Source: Methylocystis sp. L43
GTDB lineage: Bacteria > Pseudomonadota > Alphaproteobacteria > Rhizobiales > Beijerinckiaceae
NCBI RefSeq assembly: GCF_015709525.1
Contig: NZ_JADNRA010000030.1
Coordinates: forward strand, 62,001 to 126,000
Direction of reading: 5' to 3'
Length of the DNA: 64,000 nucleotides
The position numbers were made by a program, and so were the translations under genes. Each line of letters begins with the position of its first letter. Positions within the stretch are counted from its first letter, which is position 1. The notes below the pieces were generated by a model. It searched no databases. It was not told the DNA's origin and worked only from the letters and a program-made list of their open reading frames with translations. This document shows, piece after piece, positions 1 to 8,814 of the stretch.

Positions 1-178
1 ACGCGCCATTCCATGAGTTCCTCTGTAAGAAAAGAGCCGTCCGAGATACGACACAACGAAGGTGGACGTTGTTGCGCGGGCGCTCGACGAGCGGCGCGAG
101 TTCCTTCACTAGGAAGCCCGGACGTTCATAATTGCACGCCCGCGCTTCGGCCGACAAGCCCGCAAAGACGAAGGTCAT
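1..178 (-). other. Open reading frame running off the left edge, unrecognised
   Basis: From an ATG at 178 the minus strand stays open for about 59 codons to the window edge, beginning MTFVFAGLSAEARACNYERP. I do not recognise the product. The frame lies downstream of metG in the same direction, where Rhizobiales often carry tatD, but the visible residues do not look like TatD. It could be the start of a real gene or chance openness in GC-rich DNA. The rest of the stretch up to metG (179-272) holds nothing I can support. Confidence 0.2.
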
Positions 179-272
179 TTGCACGCCGCTGCGCCGCCGC
201 CATTTGAAACGGCTGATTATGGTGAGCGCATGGCGGGCGCGAGCGGCGGCTCCCGCGCCCGCTGGACCGGGC

Positions 273-1832
273 TTAGCTCGCCTCCTCCTCCACAAATCTC
301 GGAAAAACCGGCGTCGGCGGCGGCAGCGGCGCGCCCTCCTGCAGGGCGTTCGCCTCGCCGGCGTGCGCCAAGTCCCGCTCGTCCGGACCGACGTCCAGGA
401 GATCGAGAAGCTTGCCGGCGGACTGAGGCATAAACGGCTGCAGGGGAATCGCCAACCGGCGCAGCGTCTCGGCGGTGACGTAAAGAATGGTCTCCATCCG
501 TGCAGGGTCGCTCTTCTTCTTCGCCCAGGGCTCTTCACCGGCGAAATAGCGATTGGCCTCGGCGACGATGCGGAAAATTTCCGCCAGCGCGTGGTGCGGC
601 GCGTAATCCTCCATGGCGGCGCGGGCTTTCGCGAGGACGTCGGCCGCCTGCGCGAGAATGTCTTTGTCGGCGTCCGTGAGAGCATGTTTACGTGGTACGG
701 CGCCCATACAATTCTTGGCGATCATCGAGAGCGAGCGCTGCGCGAGATTGCCGAGGTCATTGGCGAGATCGGCGTTGATGCGGTTGACGATCGCCTCGTG
801 CGAATAATTGCCGTCTTGGCCAAAAGGAATCTCGCGCAAGAAGAAGTAGCGCAGCTGGTCGACGCCATAGCGCTCGGCCAGATCGATGGGATCGACGACA
901 TTGCCGACCGACTTCGACATCTTCTCGCCTTTGGAAAACAGGAAGCCATGCACGACGACCTGCTTGGGCAGAGGCGCGCCTGCGGACATCAGGAACGCCG
1001 GCCAGTAGATGGCGTGAAAGCGGGTGATATCCTTGCCGATGACATGCGCGTCGGCCGGCCAGAAGCGTGCTCTATTTCCGCCTTCCGTAAGATATCCGGT
1101 AGCTGTTACGTAATTCGTCAGCGCATCGACCCAGACATACATCACATGCTTCGCGGCGGTCTGCGCGTTCGGCGGAATCTCGATGCCCCAGTCGAAGGTC
1201 GTGCGCGACACCGAGAGGTCCGTGAGCCCGCGCTTCACGAAGGCGACGATTTCGTTCTTATAGTGTTCGGGCGTGATGAATTCCGGATGCGCCGCATAAT
1301 GTGCGAGCAGTTTCTCGGCATAGGCCGACAATTTGAAGAACCAGCTCTCCTCCTCCACCCACTCGACCGGCGTGCCCGTCGGCGCGAATTTCTTGCCATC
1401 GCGCTCGGTGAGTTCGTCCTCGTCGTAATAGGCCTCGTCGCGCACCGAATACCAGCCGGCGTATTTGGAGAGATAGAGGTCGCCGTTGGCCTCCATCCGC
1501 CGCCAGATTTCGAGCACGGTCTGCTTGTGGCGCGTCTGCGTCGTGCGCACGATGTCGTCGGCGCGGGCGTTGAGCGCCTCGCCCATCCGGGCGAATTGCG
1601 CGGCCGTGCGGTCGGCGAGCGCCCCCGGCGTCAGCCCTTCCTTCTCGGCCGTGCGCTGCATCTTTTGCCCGTGCTCGTCCATGCCGGTGACAAACAGCAC
1701 GTCATAGCCGTCGAGCCGCTTCCATCGTGCGAAGGCGTCGGTGGCGATGCGCTCATAGGCGTGGCCGATATGCGGCGCGCCATTCGCATAGGGAATGGCC
1801 GTCGAGATCATGTAGGGGGGACGTTCAGGCAT
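273..1832 (-). CDS. metG: Methionine--tRNA ligase
   Basis: Cytoplasmic class I aminoacyl-tRNA synthetase that charges tRNA-Met for initiation and elongation. The 519-residue protein shows the HIGH signature at residues 21-24 and KMSKS at 304-308. The region around [11 protein letters not shown] (126-136) lacks the zinc-binding cysteines, as in the zinc-free knuckle type, and there is no C-terminal tRNA-binding extension, so this is the short bacterial form. The ATG at 1832 lies 46 bp after a DNA glycosylase gene on the same strand, so the two may be cotranscribed. In many Rhizobiales metG directly follows tmk-holB; here those genes lie about 28 kb away. Confidence 0.96.
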   Translation of the reverse strand: MPERPPYMISTAIPYANGAPHIGHAYERIATDAFARWKRLDGYDVLFVTGMDEHGQKMQRTAEKEGLTPGALADRTAAQFARMGEALNARADDIVRTTQTRHKQTVLEIWRRMEANGDLYLSKYAGWYSVRDEAYYDEDELTERDGKKFAPTGTPVEWVEEESWFFKLSAYAEKLLAHYAAHPEFITPEHYKNEIVAFVKRGLTDLSVSRTTFDWGIEIPPNAQTAAKHVMYVWVDALTNYVTATGYLTEGGNRARFWPADAHVIGKDITRFHAIYWPAFLMSAGAPLPKQVVVHGFLFSKGEKMSKSVGNVVDPIDLAERYGVDQLRYFFLREIPFGQDGNYSHEAIVNRINADLANDLGNLAQRSLSMIAKNCMGAVPRKHALTDADKDILAQAADVLAKARAAMEDYAPHHALAEIFRIVAEANRYFAGEEPWAKKKSDPARMETILYVTAETLRRLAIPLQPFMPQSAGKLLDLLDVGPDERDLAHAGEANALQEGAPLPPPTPVFPRFVEEEAS

Positions 1833-1878
1833 GGCTCGGGTCTAGCGCGGTTTGGGGGCGCGGGGAAGCGCCCCAAAG

Positions 1879-2394
1879 CTAATCGAGAAATGGGGCGAGT
1901 GCGGATCGCCATTTTTCCTGCTTTTGGGCGAGCGTCATGGATGCATGCGCGGGACTCGTCGAGGGCAGTCGGCGTGAAGCAATCGCCGCGGCGCGAACCG
2001 ACAGTCTGGGCAGAACCAGCCGTTGATACAGGCTGGCCGCTGTAGCGCCATTGAAGCAAATCAGCGTGATATCTGGATGGGTTTCGAAAAAGCGCTCGAA
2101 ATCATTGGCGCGCACAGTCGAGCGTTCGATCCGCTGGTCGAGGCTGCCAGGCCGATGGGCGCTTGCGCAGACATCCCAGAGGGCGACGCCGCGCGCATTC
2201 AGGCCGTGGAGACGATCTACGTAACAAGCGTCTGCATCGAAGCCGAACAGGCTGCCCATCAGCGTCCAAAACACGTTGCGCGGCTGCGCGTAATACTGCT
2301 GGCGCTCCAGGGAACGCTGGCCGGGAAGTGAGCCAAGAATCAAGAGCTTTGCGCTGCGTGTCGCCGCAGGCGGGAAGCCGACGGAATAGGTCAT
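1879..2394 (-). CDS. DNA-deoxyinosine glycosylase (uracil-DNA glycosylase superfamily)
   Basis: Predicted base-excision repair enzyme that removes deaminated bases (hypoxanthine, possibly uracil) from DNA. The 171-residue protein begins with a beta strand and the GSLPG loop (about residues 22-26), followed by YYAQPRNVFW (about 35-44), the arrangement of the small hypoxanthine-DNA glycosylase/MUG-like family. A later LICFNGATAA segment fits the fold's DNA-intercalation side. It is transcribed toward metG with a 46-bp gap and divergently from the 80-residue gene at 2458. Length is typical of the family. Assignment to the deoxyinosine type rather than to a MUG-type uracil glycosylase rests on the overall pattern. 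Confidence 0.8.
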   Translation of the reverse strand: MTYSVGFPPAATRSAKLLILGSLPGQRSLERQQYYAQPRNVFWTLMGSLFGFDADACYVDRLHGLNARGVALWDVCASAHRPGSLDQRIERSTVRANDFERFFETHPDITLICFNGATAASLYQRLVLPRLSVRAAAIASRRLPSTSPAHASMTLAQKQEKWRSALAPFLD

Positions 2395-2457
2395 GACGGA
2401 TCTGCGACTCCCCTTCCCGCCTCCGATGCGCTAAATTGTTGGCTCGGAGCATGAGTT

Positions 2458-2700
2458 ATGAGCGTAACCAAAAACGCGCCGAGGGATCTGGCGAGGCGCT
2501 TCGCCGAGAAGCGGAGCGGTCTCACCAATGGCTGGCGGCGCGAGACCTTCTCGCTGGAGCGCCTTGAGGCCCGCGCGAAGGCGCGCGAGTGGTTCGAGCG
2601 CTTCCCCAAGGCCGCCTATATGACCGAGATCGAGTTCTGGCGCGAGCTGGAGGATGGGCGGATCGAGTTCACGATGCGCCGCCTTCCGAGCGCTGACTAG
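2458..2700 (+). CDS. Conserved-looking small protein of unknown function
   Basis: An 80-residue, charged, soluble protein with no signal peptide or membrane segment. It is rich in Arg and Glu, with an amphipathic helical stretch (SLERLEARAKAREWFERFP) followed by a short acidic and aromatic segment (EIEFWRELEDGRIEF). It is divergent from the glycosylase gene, from which it is separated by a 63-bp shared promoter region, and it ends 13 bp before the convergent reductase gene. I do not recognise a domain. Codon bias matches the surrounding genes and the frame fills the gap neatly, which supports it being real. Confidence 0.6.
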   Translation: MSVTKNAPRDLARRFAEKRSGLTNGWRRETFSLERLEARAKAREWFERFPKAAYMTEIEFWRELEDGRIEFTMRRLPSAD

Positions 2701-2713
2701 CGCCAGCCCTGGA

Positions 2714-3487
2714 CTATTCGGGACCCACGTCCGGCGTGCGCCAGCCCAGATGCTGGCCGCTGTCGACGGCGATCATCTGCCCCGTCACGCTTTTCGCCTG
2801 GCTGAGGTAAACGACGGCGTCGACGACGCCGGAGACGTCGGCGGCACGCTGCAGCGGCACGCCGCGGGCTTCCATCTCGAACTCCCGCTCGCCGAGGGCG
2901 GCATTGGCAAAGACCGGCCCCGGCCCGACGGCATTGACGCGAATACGCGGCGCATAGGCCTGCGCCATGGTGCGCGTCGCCGCCCACAGCGCCGATTTCG
3001 ACAGCGTGTAGGAGAAGTAGCGCGGCGTGAGACGCCAAACGCGTTGATCGAGAATATTGACGATGGCGCCATCGACGCTTGCCGGCAGCGCCGCCGCGAA
3101 GTCACGCGACAGCAGCAGCGGCGCGCGCAGATTGACCTGCATCTGCCGCTCATAGAGCTCGAGCGAAAAGTCCTGCGCCGCGTCGACTTCAAAGATCGAG
3201 GCGTTGTTGACGAGGAGCCGCAGCGGTCCGAAGGCTTCGCCGGCCTGCTCGATGAGGCGCTGCGTCGACTCCGCATCGGCAAGATCGGCGATCGCCGTCG
3301 CCGCGCGCCCGCCGCGTATCCGGATCGCGTGCGCTGCAAGCTCCGCCTCCTTCGCCGAACGCGGAGAGGCGTGCAGCACGAGGGGCCGCCCTTCGCGCGC
3401 GAAGCGCTCGGCGATGGCGAGGCCGATGCGACGCGGCGCGCCGGTGACCAGCACGGGACCGTCTGCGTCGTCGCCGCCCTCGCTCAT
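2714..3487 (-). CDS. SDR-family pteridine/dihydromonapterin reductase-like protein (FolM/PTR1 type)
   Basis: Predicted NADPH-dependent short-chain reductase of about 257 residues. The nucleotide-binding motif is TGAPRRIG (residues 15-22), the TGxxxRxG form found in pteridine reductase PTR1 and FolM instead of the usual TGxxxGxG. At the active site an Asp (NILDQR) replaces the canonical Ser, exactly 13 residues before the Tyr of YTLSK, matching the PTR1 Asp-Tyr-Lys arrangement. The likely job is reduction of dihydromonapterin, dihydrobiopterin or dihydrofolate. I chose the ATG at 3487 because it begins just before the Rossmann motif and clears the upstream gyrA stop; the frame stays open further upstream but overlaps gyrA. 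Confidence 0.8.
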   Translation of the reverse strand: MSEGGDDADGPVLVTGAPRRIGLAIAERFAREGRPLVLHASPRSAKEAELAAHAIRIRGGRAATAIADLADAESTQRLIEQAGEAFGPLRLLVNNASIFEVDAAQDFSLELYERQMQVNLRAPLLLSRDFAAALPASVDGAIVNILDQRVWRLTPRYFSYTLSKSALWAATRTMAQAYAPRIRVNAVGPGPVFANAALGEREFEMEARGVPLQRAADVSGVVDAVVYLSQAKSVTGQMIAVDSGQHLGWRTPDVGPE

Positions 3488-3515
3488 GCGCCTACCCCAT
3501 CGTTGAGCGCCCAGA

Positions 3516-6245
3516 TTAGGCTTCGGGGTCCTCGCCCTCGCCGACATCGCCGATATGCTCGACGGAAACGACGCGCTCGTCTTCGGCCGTGTCGAAGACA
3601 ATGACGCCCTGAGCGCCGCGCCCGGCGATGCGGATGCCGTCGACGGAGCAGCGGATCAGCTGGCCGCCGTCCGTCACCAGCATGATTTCATCGCCATGGC
3701 CGACGGGGAAAGAGGCGACGAGCTTGCCATTTCTGGCGTTCACCGCCATGGCGACGATGCCTTTGCCGCCACGACCTGTCGTACGATATTCGTAAGAGCT
3801 CGTACGCTTTCCGTAACCGTTCTCGGACACGGTCAGTATGATCTGCTCAGCCGCCTGCATCTCGTAAAAGCGCGTATCCGACAGCTCCACGGCGATCGCC
3901 GCCTCTTCCGCCTCGGTCCCCGCCTCGGGCGAAACATCTTCGCCCATGCGCCGGCGCAGCGCGTTGGCGCGCTTCAGATAGGCGGCCCGTTCCTCGCCGG
4001 CGGCGTCGAAATGATTGAGGATGGACAGCGAGATCACCCGATCGTCCTGCCCGAGCGCCACGCCGCGCACGCCCATCGAGGTGCGGCCCTGGAAGACGCG
4101 GACCTCCGGCACGGCGAAGCGGATGCATTGGCCGTCGCGTGTGGTCAGCAGCACATCGTCGCGCTCTGTCGCCGTCGCGACGTCAACAATGGCCTCGCCG
4201 TCGTCAAGCTTCATCGCGATGAGGCCGTTGCGGCGAACGTCGACGAAATCGGAGAGTTTATTGCGCCTCACCGTGCCGCGCGTCGTCGCGAAAATGACGT
4301 CGAGCGTCGCCCAGCTCTCCTCGTCTTCGGGCAGCGGCATGATCGAGGTGATGCGCTCGTTTTGTTCGAGCGGCAGCAGATTAACGAGCGCCTTGCCGCG
4401 CGCCTGCGGCGCCGAGAGCGGCAATCGCCAGACCTTTTCCTTATAGGCCTTGCCGAGCGAGGAAAAGAACAGCACCGGCGTATGCGTATTGGCGACGAAC
4501 AGACGGTGGACGAAATCCTCCTCCTTCGTCTGCATGCCGGAACGGCCTTTGCCGCCGCGCCTTTGCGCGCGATAGGTCGAGAGCGGCACACGCTTGATAT
4601 AGCCGGCGTGCGAAACAGTGACGACCATGTCTTCGCGCGCGATCAGGTCCTCGTCCTCGACCTCGCCGTCGGACTCCAGGATTTGCGTGCGGCGCGGCGT
4701 GGCGTGGGCTTCCTTCACCGCCAGCAGTTCGTCCTTGACGATGCCGAACAGGCGTTCGCGCGAGCGCAGAATGTCGAGGTAATCGGCAATCTCGACGGCG
4801 AGCTTGTTCAAAGCTTCGGAGATTTCCTCGCGTCCGAGCGCCGTGAGCCGTTGCAGACGCAATTCGAGGATGGCGCGCGCCTGAGCCTCCGAAAGCCGGA
4901 TGGCGCCATCATCGCTGAGCCTGTGGCGCGGATCGGCGATCAGCTCAACGAGCGGCGCCATGTCCTTGGCCGGCCAGTCGCGCTCCATGAGCGCTTCGCG
5001 GGCCGCGGTGGCGTCGGGCGAGGTGCGGATGAGGCGGATGACCTCGTCGATATTCGCCACCGCGATGGCGAGGCCGACCTGCAGATGGGCGTTGTCGCGC
5101 GCCTTGTTGAGTCGGAATTTGGTGCGGCGGGTGACGACCGTCTCGCGGAAATCGACGAAGGCGCGCAGCACGTCATGGAGCGTCATCAACTCCGGGCGGC
5201 CGCCGTTCAACGCGATCATATTGACGGGAAAGCTTGTCTGCAGCGTCGTATGACGCCAAAGCTGGTTGAGCACGACGTCGGCGACAGCGTCGCGCTTCAG
5301 TTCGACGACGATGCGCATGCCGTCGCGATCGGACTCATCGCGCAGATCGGCGACGCCCTCGATCTTCTTCTCCCGCACCAGATCGGCGATGCGCTCGATC
5401 AGCGTCGCCTTGTTCACCTGATAGGGAATTTCGGTGAAGATGATCGCCTCGCGATCCTTGCGCAGAGTCTCGATCTCTGACTTGGCGCGCATGATGATCG
5501 AACCGCGGCCGGTCGCAAAGGCGTTTCGAATGCCGCCACGCCCGAGAATGCTCGCCGCGGTCGGAAAGTCCGGTCCCGGCACGATGTCCATCAGCTCGGC
5601 GATGGTGATGTCGGGCCGATCGATCATGGCGATGCAGGCGTCGATGACCTCGCCAAGATTATGCGGGGGAATGTTCGTCGCCATGCCGACGGCGATGCCG
5701 CCGGCGCCGTTGACCAGCAAATTGGGGAAACGGGCCGGCAGAACCGTCGGCTCGTGCTCCTTGCCGTCGTAATTGGCCTGAAAGTCGACGGTGCCTTCAT
5801 CAAGATCTTCGAGCAGCGCGAGCGCAGGCTTTGCGAGCCGGGACTCGGTGTAGCGCATCGCCGCCGGCGGATCATTGTCGACCGATCCGAAATTGCCCTG
5901 CCCGTCGATGAGCGGCAGCCGCATCGAAAAAGGCTGCGCCATGCGCACAAGCGCGTCATAGATCGCCGCGTCGCCGTGCGGATGATATTTACCCATCACA
6001 TCGCCGACGATACGCGCCGACTTCACATAAGATTTATCGGGCGTGTGGCCGTTCTCGTGCATGGAGAACAGAATGCGCCGATGCACGGGCTTCAGGCCGT
6101 CACGCACGTCCGGCAGCGCGCGCGACACGATCACGCTCATCGCGTAATCGAGATAGCTGCGCTTCATCTCGTCGGCGATCGAAACCGGCCTTATGTCAGA
6201 GCCAGGCTTGTCGGAATCGCTTTTTTTGGAGTCGTCGTCGGCCAA
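3516..6245 (-). CDS. gyrA: DNA gyrase subunit A
   Basis: Catalytic DNA-cleaving subunit of the type II topoisomerase that introduces negative supercoils. The 909-residue protein has the winged-helix region, catalytic Tyr at residue 132 ([10 protein letters not shown]), the coiled-coil arms and a C-terminal pinwheel with the GyrA box QRRGGKG. In the quinolone pocket the residue matching E. coli Ser83 is Ala93 ([10 protein letters not shown]) while Asp97 is kept. A charged insertion in the C-terminal domain is typical of alphaproteobacteria. The frame starts at a TTG (6245), since an in-frame stop lies a few codons upstream. The FolM-like gene follows after 28 bp and may be cotranscribed. Confidence 0.97.
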   Translation of the reverse strand: MADDDSKKSDSDKPGSDIRPVSIADEMKRSYLDYAMSVIVSRALPDVRDGLKPVHRRILFSMHENGHTPDKSYVKSARIVGDVMGKYHPHGDAAIYDALVRMAQPFSMRLPLIDGQGNFGSVDNDPPAAMRYTESRLAKPALALLEDLDEGTVDFQANYDGKEHEPTVLPARFPNLLVNGAGGIAVGMATNIPPHNLGEVIDACIAMIDRPDITIAELMDIVPGPDFPTAASILGRGGIRNAFATGRGSIIMRAKSEIETLRKDREAIIFTEIPYQVNKATLIERIADLVREKKIEGVADLRDESDRDGMRIVVELKRDAVADVVLNQLWRHTTLQTSFPVNMIALNGGRPELMTLHDVLRAFVDFRETVVTRRTKFRLNKARDNAHLQVGLAIAVANIDEVIRLIRTSPDATAAREALMERDWPAKDMAPLVELIADPRHRLSDDGAIRLSEAQARAILELRLQRLTALGREEISEALNKLAVEIADYLDILRSRERLFGIVKDELLAVKEAHATPRRTQILESDGEVEDEDLIAREDMVVTVSHAGYIKRVPLSTYRAQRRGGKGRSGMQTKEEDFVHRLFVANTHTPVLFFSSLGKAYKEKVWRLPLSAPQARGKALVNLLPLEQNERITSIMPLPEDEESWATLDVIFATTRGTVRRNKLSDFVDVRRNGLIAMKLDDGEAIVDVATATERDDVLLTTRDGQCIRFAVPEVRVFQGRTSMGVRGVALGQDDRVISLSILNHFDAAGEERAAYLKRANALRRRMGEDVSPEAGTEAEEAAIAVELSDTRFYEMQAAEQIILTVSENGYGKRTSSYEYRTTGRGGKGIVAMAVNARNGKLVASFPVGHGDEIMLVTDGGQLIRCSVDGIRIAGRGAQGVIVFDTAEDERVVSVEHIGDVGEGEDPEA

Positions 6246-6360
6246 GTGAGCGCCAGTTCAAGGATAGCGTCTAGTTCACTTGTCTATAGGCGATTCGAGC
6301 GGGCGGCGCCAGCCTTAGCACCGTATGAAGATTGATGTTTTTCAAACGCTTATTGGCTCG

Positions 6361-6737
6361 TTAGCAGTCTTTCTCAGTGGAATTTGGCGCCTTGCGCCTC
6401 CCCGCGGCCGGAATCCGCCGTTTCGAGCCTGCCCGAAGCGCGGCTTCAAGCGCAAACTTCGCCCATCGAACCAGTTCGTCGGCGTCTTCGAGCGCCTGGT
6501 CAGGAAGGCTCCAATAGGAGATCGTGATTGGTCGGTCCTTGCTTGGTAAACGAAAGGCCGGGAGCCCGCCTCTTGAAACCGCACAGCGCTCTGCCGATCG
6601 GCCTTCAGGTAGATTTCGCCGTCGGCTTCGATGGCGAAGAAAAGGCCATCGGCGTAAACGCCGTGGCCGCCGAACATGCGCTTGACCGACACGGCGGCAA
6701 AAGGCGCGAAAAGCTCCTCGATACGCGCGCGGTCCAT
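6361..6737 (-). pseudogene. TfoX/Sxy-family protein, frameshifted
   Basis: The N-terminal part (MDRARIEELFAPFAAVSVKR, then MFGGHGVYADGLFFAI) is a clear TfoX N-terminal domain, a small fold related to the competence regulator Sxy. After FVYQA the reading frame diverges from the family. Shifting one base near 6540-6546 restores KDRPITISYWSLPDQALEDA and a normal C-terminus ending at 6361. The shift fits loss of one G in a CAAGGCAAGG-like context. Without the correction the frame runs to 6342 with a non-homologous tail. It starts 16 bp after sufA and is probably the last gene of the suf transcript. Whether the shift is natural or a sequencing error cannot be told here. Confidence 0.75.
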
Positions 6738-6753
6738 GGCGGCCTCGACGCGA

Positions 6754-7146
6754 TCAGGAACTCCCCATCTGCGACGCGGCGCCGACCTTTTCCGGGTCGG
6801 CCGGCGTCAGCTCGACGCTCTCGCCGCAGCCGCAGGCCGACGTCTGATTGGGGTTTTCGAACACAAAGGTCGAGGAGAACTGCGTCGTCTTCACGTCCAT
6901 CGTCGTGCCGAGCAGGTAGAGCACGGCCGCAGCGTCGACGATCACGCGACCGCCCTCGACGTCGATGACCTCGTCGCCCCGCTTCGGTTCGGCGATCTCC
7001 ATTTTGTAGGACATGCCGGCGCAGCCGCCCTTCTCCACGGAGACGCGCAGCCCCTTCCCTTCCGCGCCGGTCGCAAGCAGGCTGCGGACCCGCTCCGCCG
7101 CGGCGGGGCTAACGTTCATCACGCTCATCTTCTGCATGGAAGTCAT
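6754..7146 (-). CDS. sufA: Fe-S cluster assembly accessory protein, HesB/IscA family (SufA)
   Basis: A-type carrier that receives Fe-S clusters from the SufBCD scaffold and hands them to target apoproteins. The 130-residue protein has the three conserved cysteines of the family: one in KGGCAGMSY and two in SACGCGES near the C-terminus. I chose the ATG at 7146 because it precedes the family N-terminus (MSVMNVSPAAAERV); a longer upstream open frame would overlap the sufT coding region. It is the penultimate gene of the suf operon, 29 bp after sufT. Confidence 0.92.
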   Translation of the reverse strand: MTSMQKMSVMNVSPAAAERVRSLLATGAEGKGLRVSVEKGGCAGMSYKMEIAEPKRGDEVIDVEGGRVIVDAAAVLYLLGTTMDVKTTQFSSTFVFENPNQTSACGCGESVELTPADPEKVGAASQMGSS

Positions 7147-7175
7147 CGCAAAATCGTTCCCATAGGAGTGTCCGC

Positions 7176-7553
7176 TCACCACATGTCGAGCGCGACGCGC
7201 GCTTCGTCCGACATGCGGCTTTGATCCCAAGGCGGATCGAACACCATGTTCACCTTCACCTCGCTGACGCCAGGCACAGCGCTCACCGCATTTTTGACCC
7301 ACACCGGCATTTCGCCGGCGACGGGGCAACCCGGCGCAGTCAGCGTCATGTCGATCTCCACGAAGCCTTCTTCCGCAATGTCGACCCTGTAGATGAGGCC
7401 AAGCTCATAAATGTCAGCGGGAATTTCAGGATCGTAGACGGTCTTGAGCGCCTTAACGATGTCGTTCGTCAGCCGCTCATTTTCAATGGCCTGAGCCGTC
7501 CGGTCCGCAGTCGCGGAGGTTTGGGTTTCGCTCGTATTGGGAGCATCGTTCAT
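7176..7553 (-). CDS. sufT: SUF system Fe-S assembly protein SufT (MIP18/DUF59 family)
   Basis: Small MIP18-family protein that helps maturation of Fe-S proteins. The conserved core starts at DIVKALKTVYDPEIPADIYE and contains the key Cys in LTAPGCPVAGE. The N-terminal ~35 residues are a polar, low-complexity leader. Two starts are possible: a GTG at 7559, ideally spaced from GAGGAG, or the ATG at 7553 used here. It lies 16 bp downstream of sufS within the suf operon, the standard alphaproteobacterial position. Confidence 0.9.
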   Translation of the reverse strand: MNDAPNTSETQTSATADRTAQAIENERLTNDIVKALKTVYDPEIPADIYELGLIYRVDIAEEGFVEIDMTLTAPGCPVAGEMPVWVKNAVSAVPGVSEVKVNMVFDPPWDQSRMSDEARVALDMW

Positions 7554-7569
7554 GAACACGAAATTCTCC

Positions 7570-8814
7570 TCAGGCGAAAAGAGAGCGGGCCTTTTCGAGC
7601 GCTTCCGCCAGCCGGTCGATCTCCTCGCGCGTGTTGTAGAGCGCGAAGGATGCGCGACAGGTGGAGGTGACGCCCAAACGCGAAAGTAGCGGCATGGCGC
7701 AATGCGTCCCGGCGCGCACGGCGATGCCGGAACGATCGATCACCGTGGCGATGTCGTGCGCATGCGCCGCCGCCATGTCGAAGGAAAGGATCGGCCCCTT
7801 ATCCGGCGCCCGCCCATAAATTCTGAGCCCCTCTATCTGCGACAGTCTCTGGTGCGCGTAAGCGGTCAGCCCTGCTTCATACTCGCGGATCGCGTCCCGA
7901 CCGATGCGCTCCATATAGTCGAGCGCCGCGCCGAGCCCGACCGCCTGCGCGATGGGCGGCGTCCCCGCCTCGAACCGGTGCGGCGGAGTGTTATAGGTGA
8001 CGCTCTCGAGCGTCACGGTTTCGATCATCTCGCCGCCGCCGCAGAACGGCGGCAACGTCTCCAGCCATTTACGCTTGCCGTAAAGCGCGCCGATGCCGGT
8101 CGGGGCGTAAAGTTTGTGGCCGGTCACCACATAAAAGTCGGCGTCGAGCGCACGCACGTCGACATCGAGATGCACAGCGCCTTGCGAGCCGTCGACGACC
8201 AGCGGCACGCCATGCGCGTGAGCGATGCGCGCGACCTCGGCGATCGGGGTCGGCGCGCCGAGCACATTCGACATATGCGTGAGCGCGACGATCTTCGTGC
8301 GCTTGGTGAACAGCTTCTCGAACACCTCGAGGTCGAAGCGGCCGTCGTCGTCAACCTCAAGCCACTTCAGCACGGCGCCTTTGCGCTCGCGCAGAAAATG
8401 CCAGGGAACGATGTTGGAGTGGTGCTCCATCATCGACAGAATAATCTCGTCGCCTTCGCCGATATGTGCTTGGCCGAAGGAAGCCGCGACCAGATTCAAG
8501 GCTTCGGTCGCGCCGCGGGTGAAAATGATCTCGTCCGTCGATTCGGCGTTGAGGAAGCGGCGCAGCGTCTCGCGCGCGCCCTCATAGCCTTCGGTTGCGG
8601 CGTTGGCGAGATAATGCAGTCCACGATGCACATTGGCGTATTCATGCTCGTAGAAATGCGTCAGCCGATCGATCACGGCGCGCGGCTTTTGCGCCGAGGC
8701 GGCGTTATCGAGATAGGCAAGCGGCTTCCCATAGGGGCGCTCGGATAGAATGGGAAAATCCGCCCGAACCGCTTCAATGTCATAAGCCGTCTGAATGCGG
8801 GTAATCTCGTTCAT
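7570..8814 (-). CDS. sufS: Cysteine desulfurase SufS (group II)
   Basis: PLP enzyme that removes sulfur from L-cysteine, leaving alanine, and holds it as a persulfide for SufBCD. The 414-residue protein carries the PLP lysine in TGHKLYAPTG (Lys234) and the catalytic cysteine in RAGTHCAMP (Cys372), the RxGxHC motif of group II desulfurases. Its ATG overlaps the sufD stop codon by four bases (ATGA), indicating translational coupling. This is the second desulfurase of the operon; a group I enzyme heads it at 14122. No sufE gene is seen in the window. Confidence 0.96.
   Translation of the reverse strand: MNEITRIQTAYDIEAVRADFPILSERPYGKPLAYLDNAASAQKPRAVIDRLTHFYEHEYANVHRGLHYLANAATEGYEGARETLRRFLNAESTDEIIFTRGATEALNLVAASFGQAHIGEGDEIILSMMEHHSNIVPWHFLRERKGAVLKWLEVDDDGRFDLEVFEKLFTKRTKIVALTHMSNVLGAPTPIAEVARIAHAHGVPLVVDGSQGAVHLDVDVRALDADFYVVTGHKLYAPTGIGALYGKRKWLETLPPFCGGGEMIETVTLESVTYNTPPHRFEAGTPPIAQAVGLGAALDYMERIGRDAIREYEAGLTAYAHQRLSQIEGLRIYGRAPDKGPILSFDMAAAHAHDIATVIDRSGIAVRAGTHCAMPLLSRLGVTSTCRASFALYNTREEIDRLAEALEKARSLFA

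Noticed and set aside
132-2045. Long plus-strand open frame of over 600 codons opposite metG
   Set aside because: It mirrors metG and the glycosylase gene on the opposite strand; the sequence is Arg/Gly-rich without family features, typical of antisense openness in GC-rich DNA.
3555-5480. Long plus-strand open frame opposite gyrA
   Set aside because: gyrA is unambiguous on the minus strand; the antisense product has no recognisable domain.
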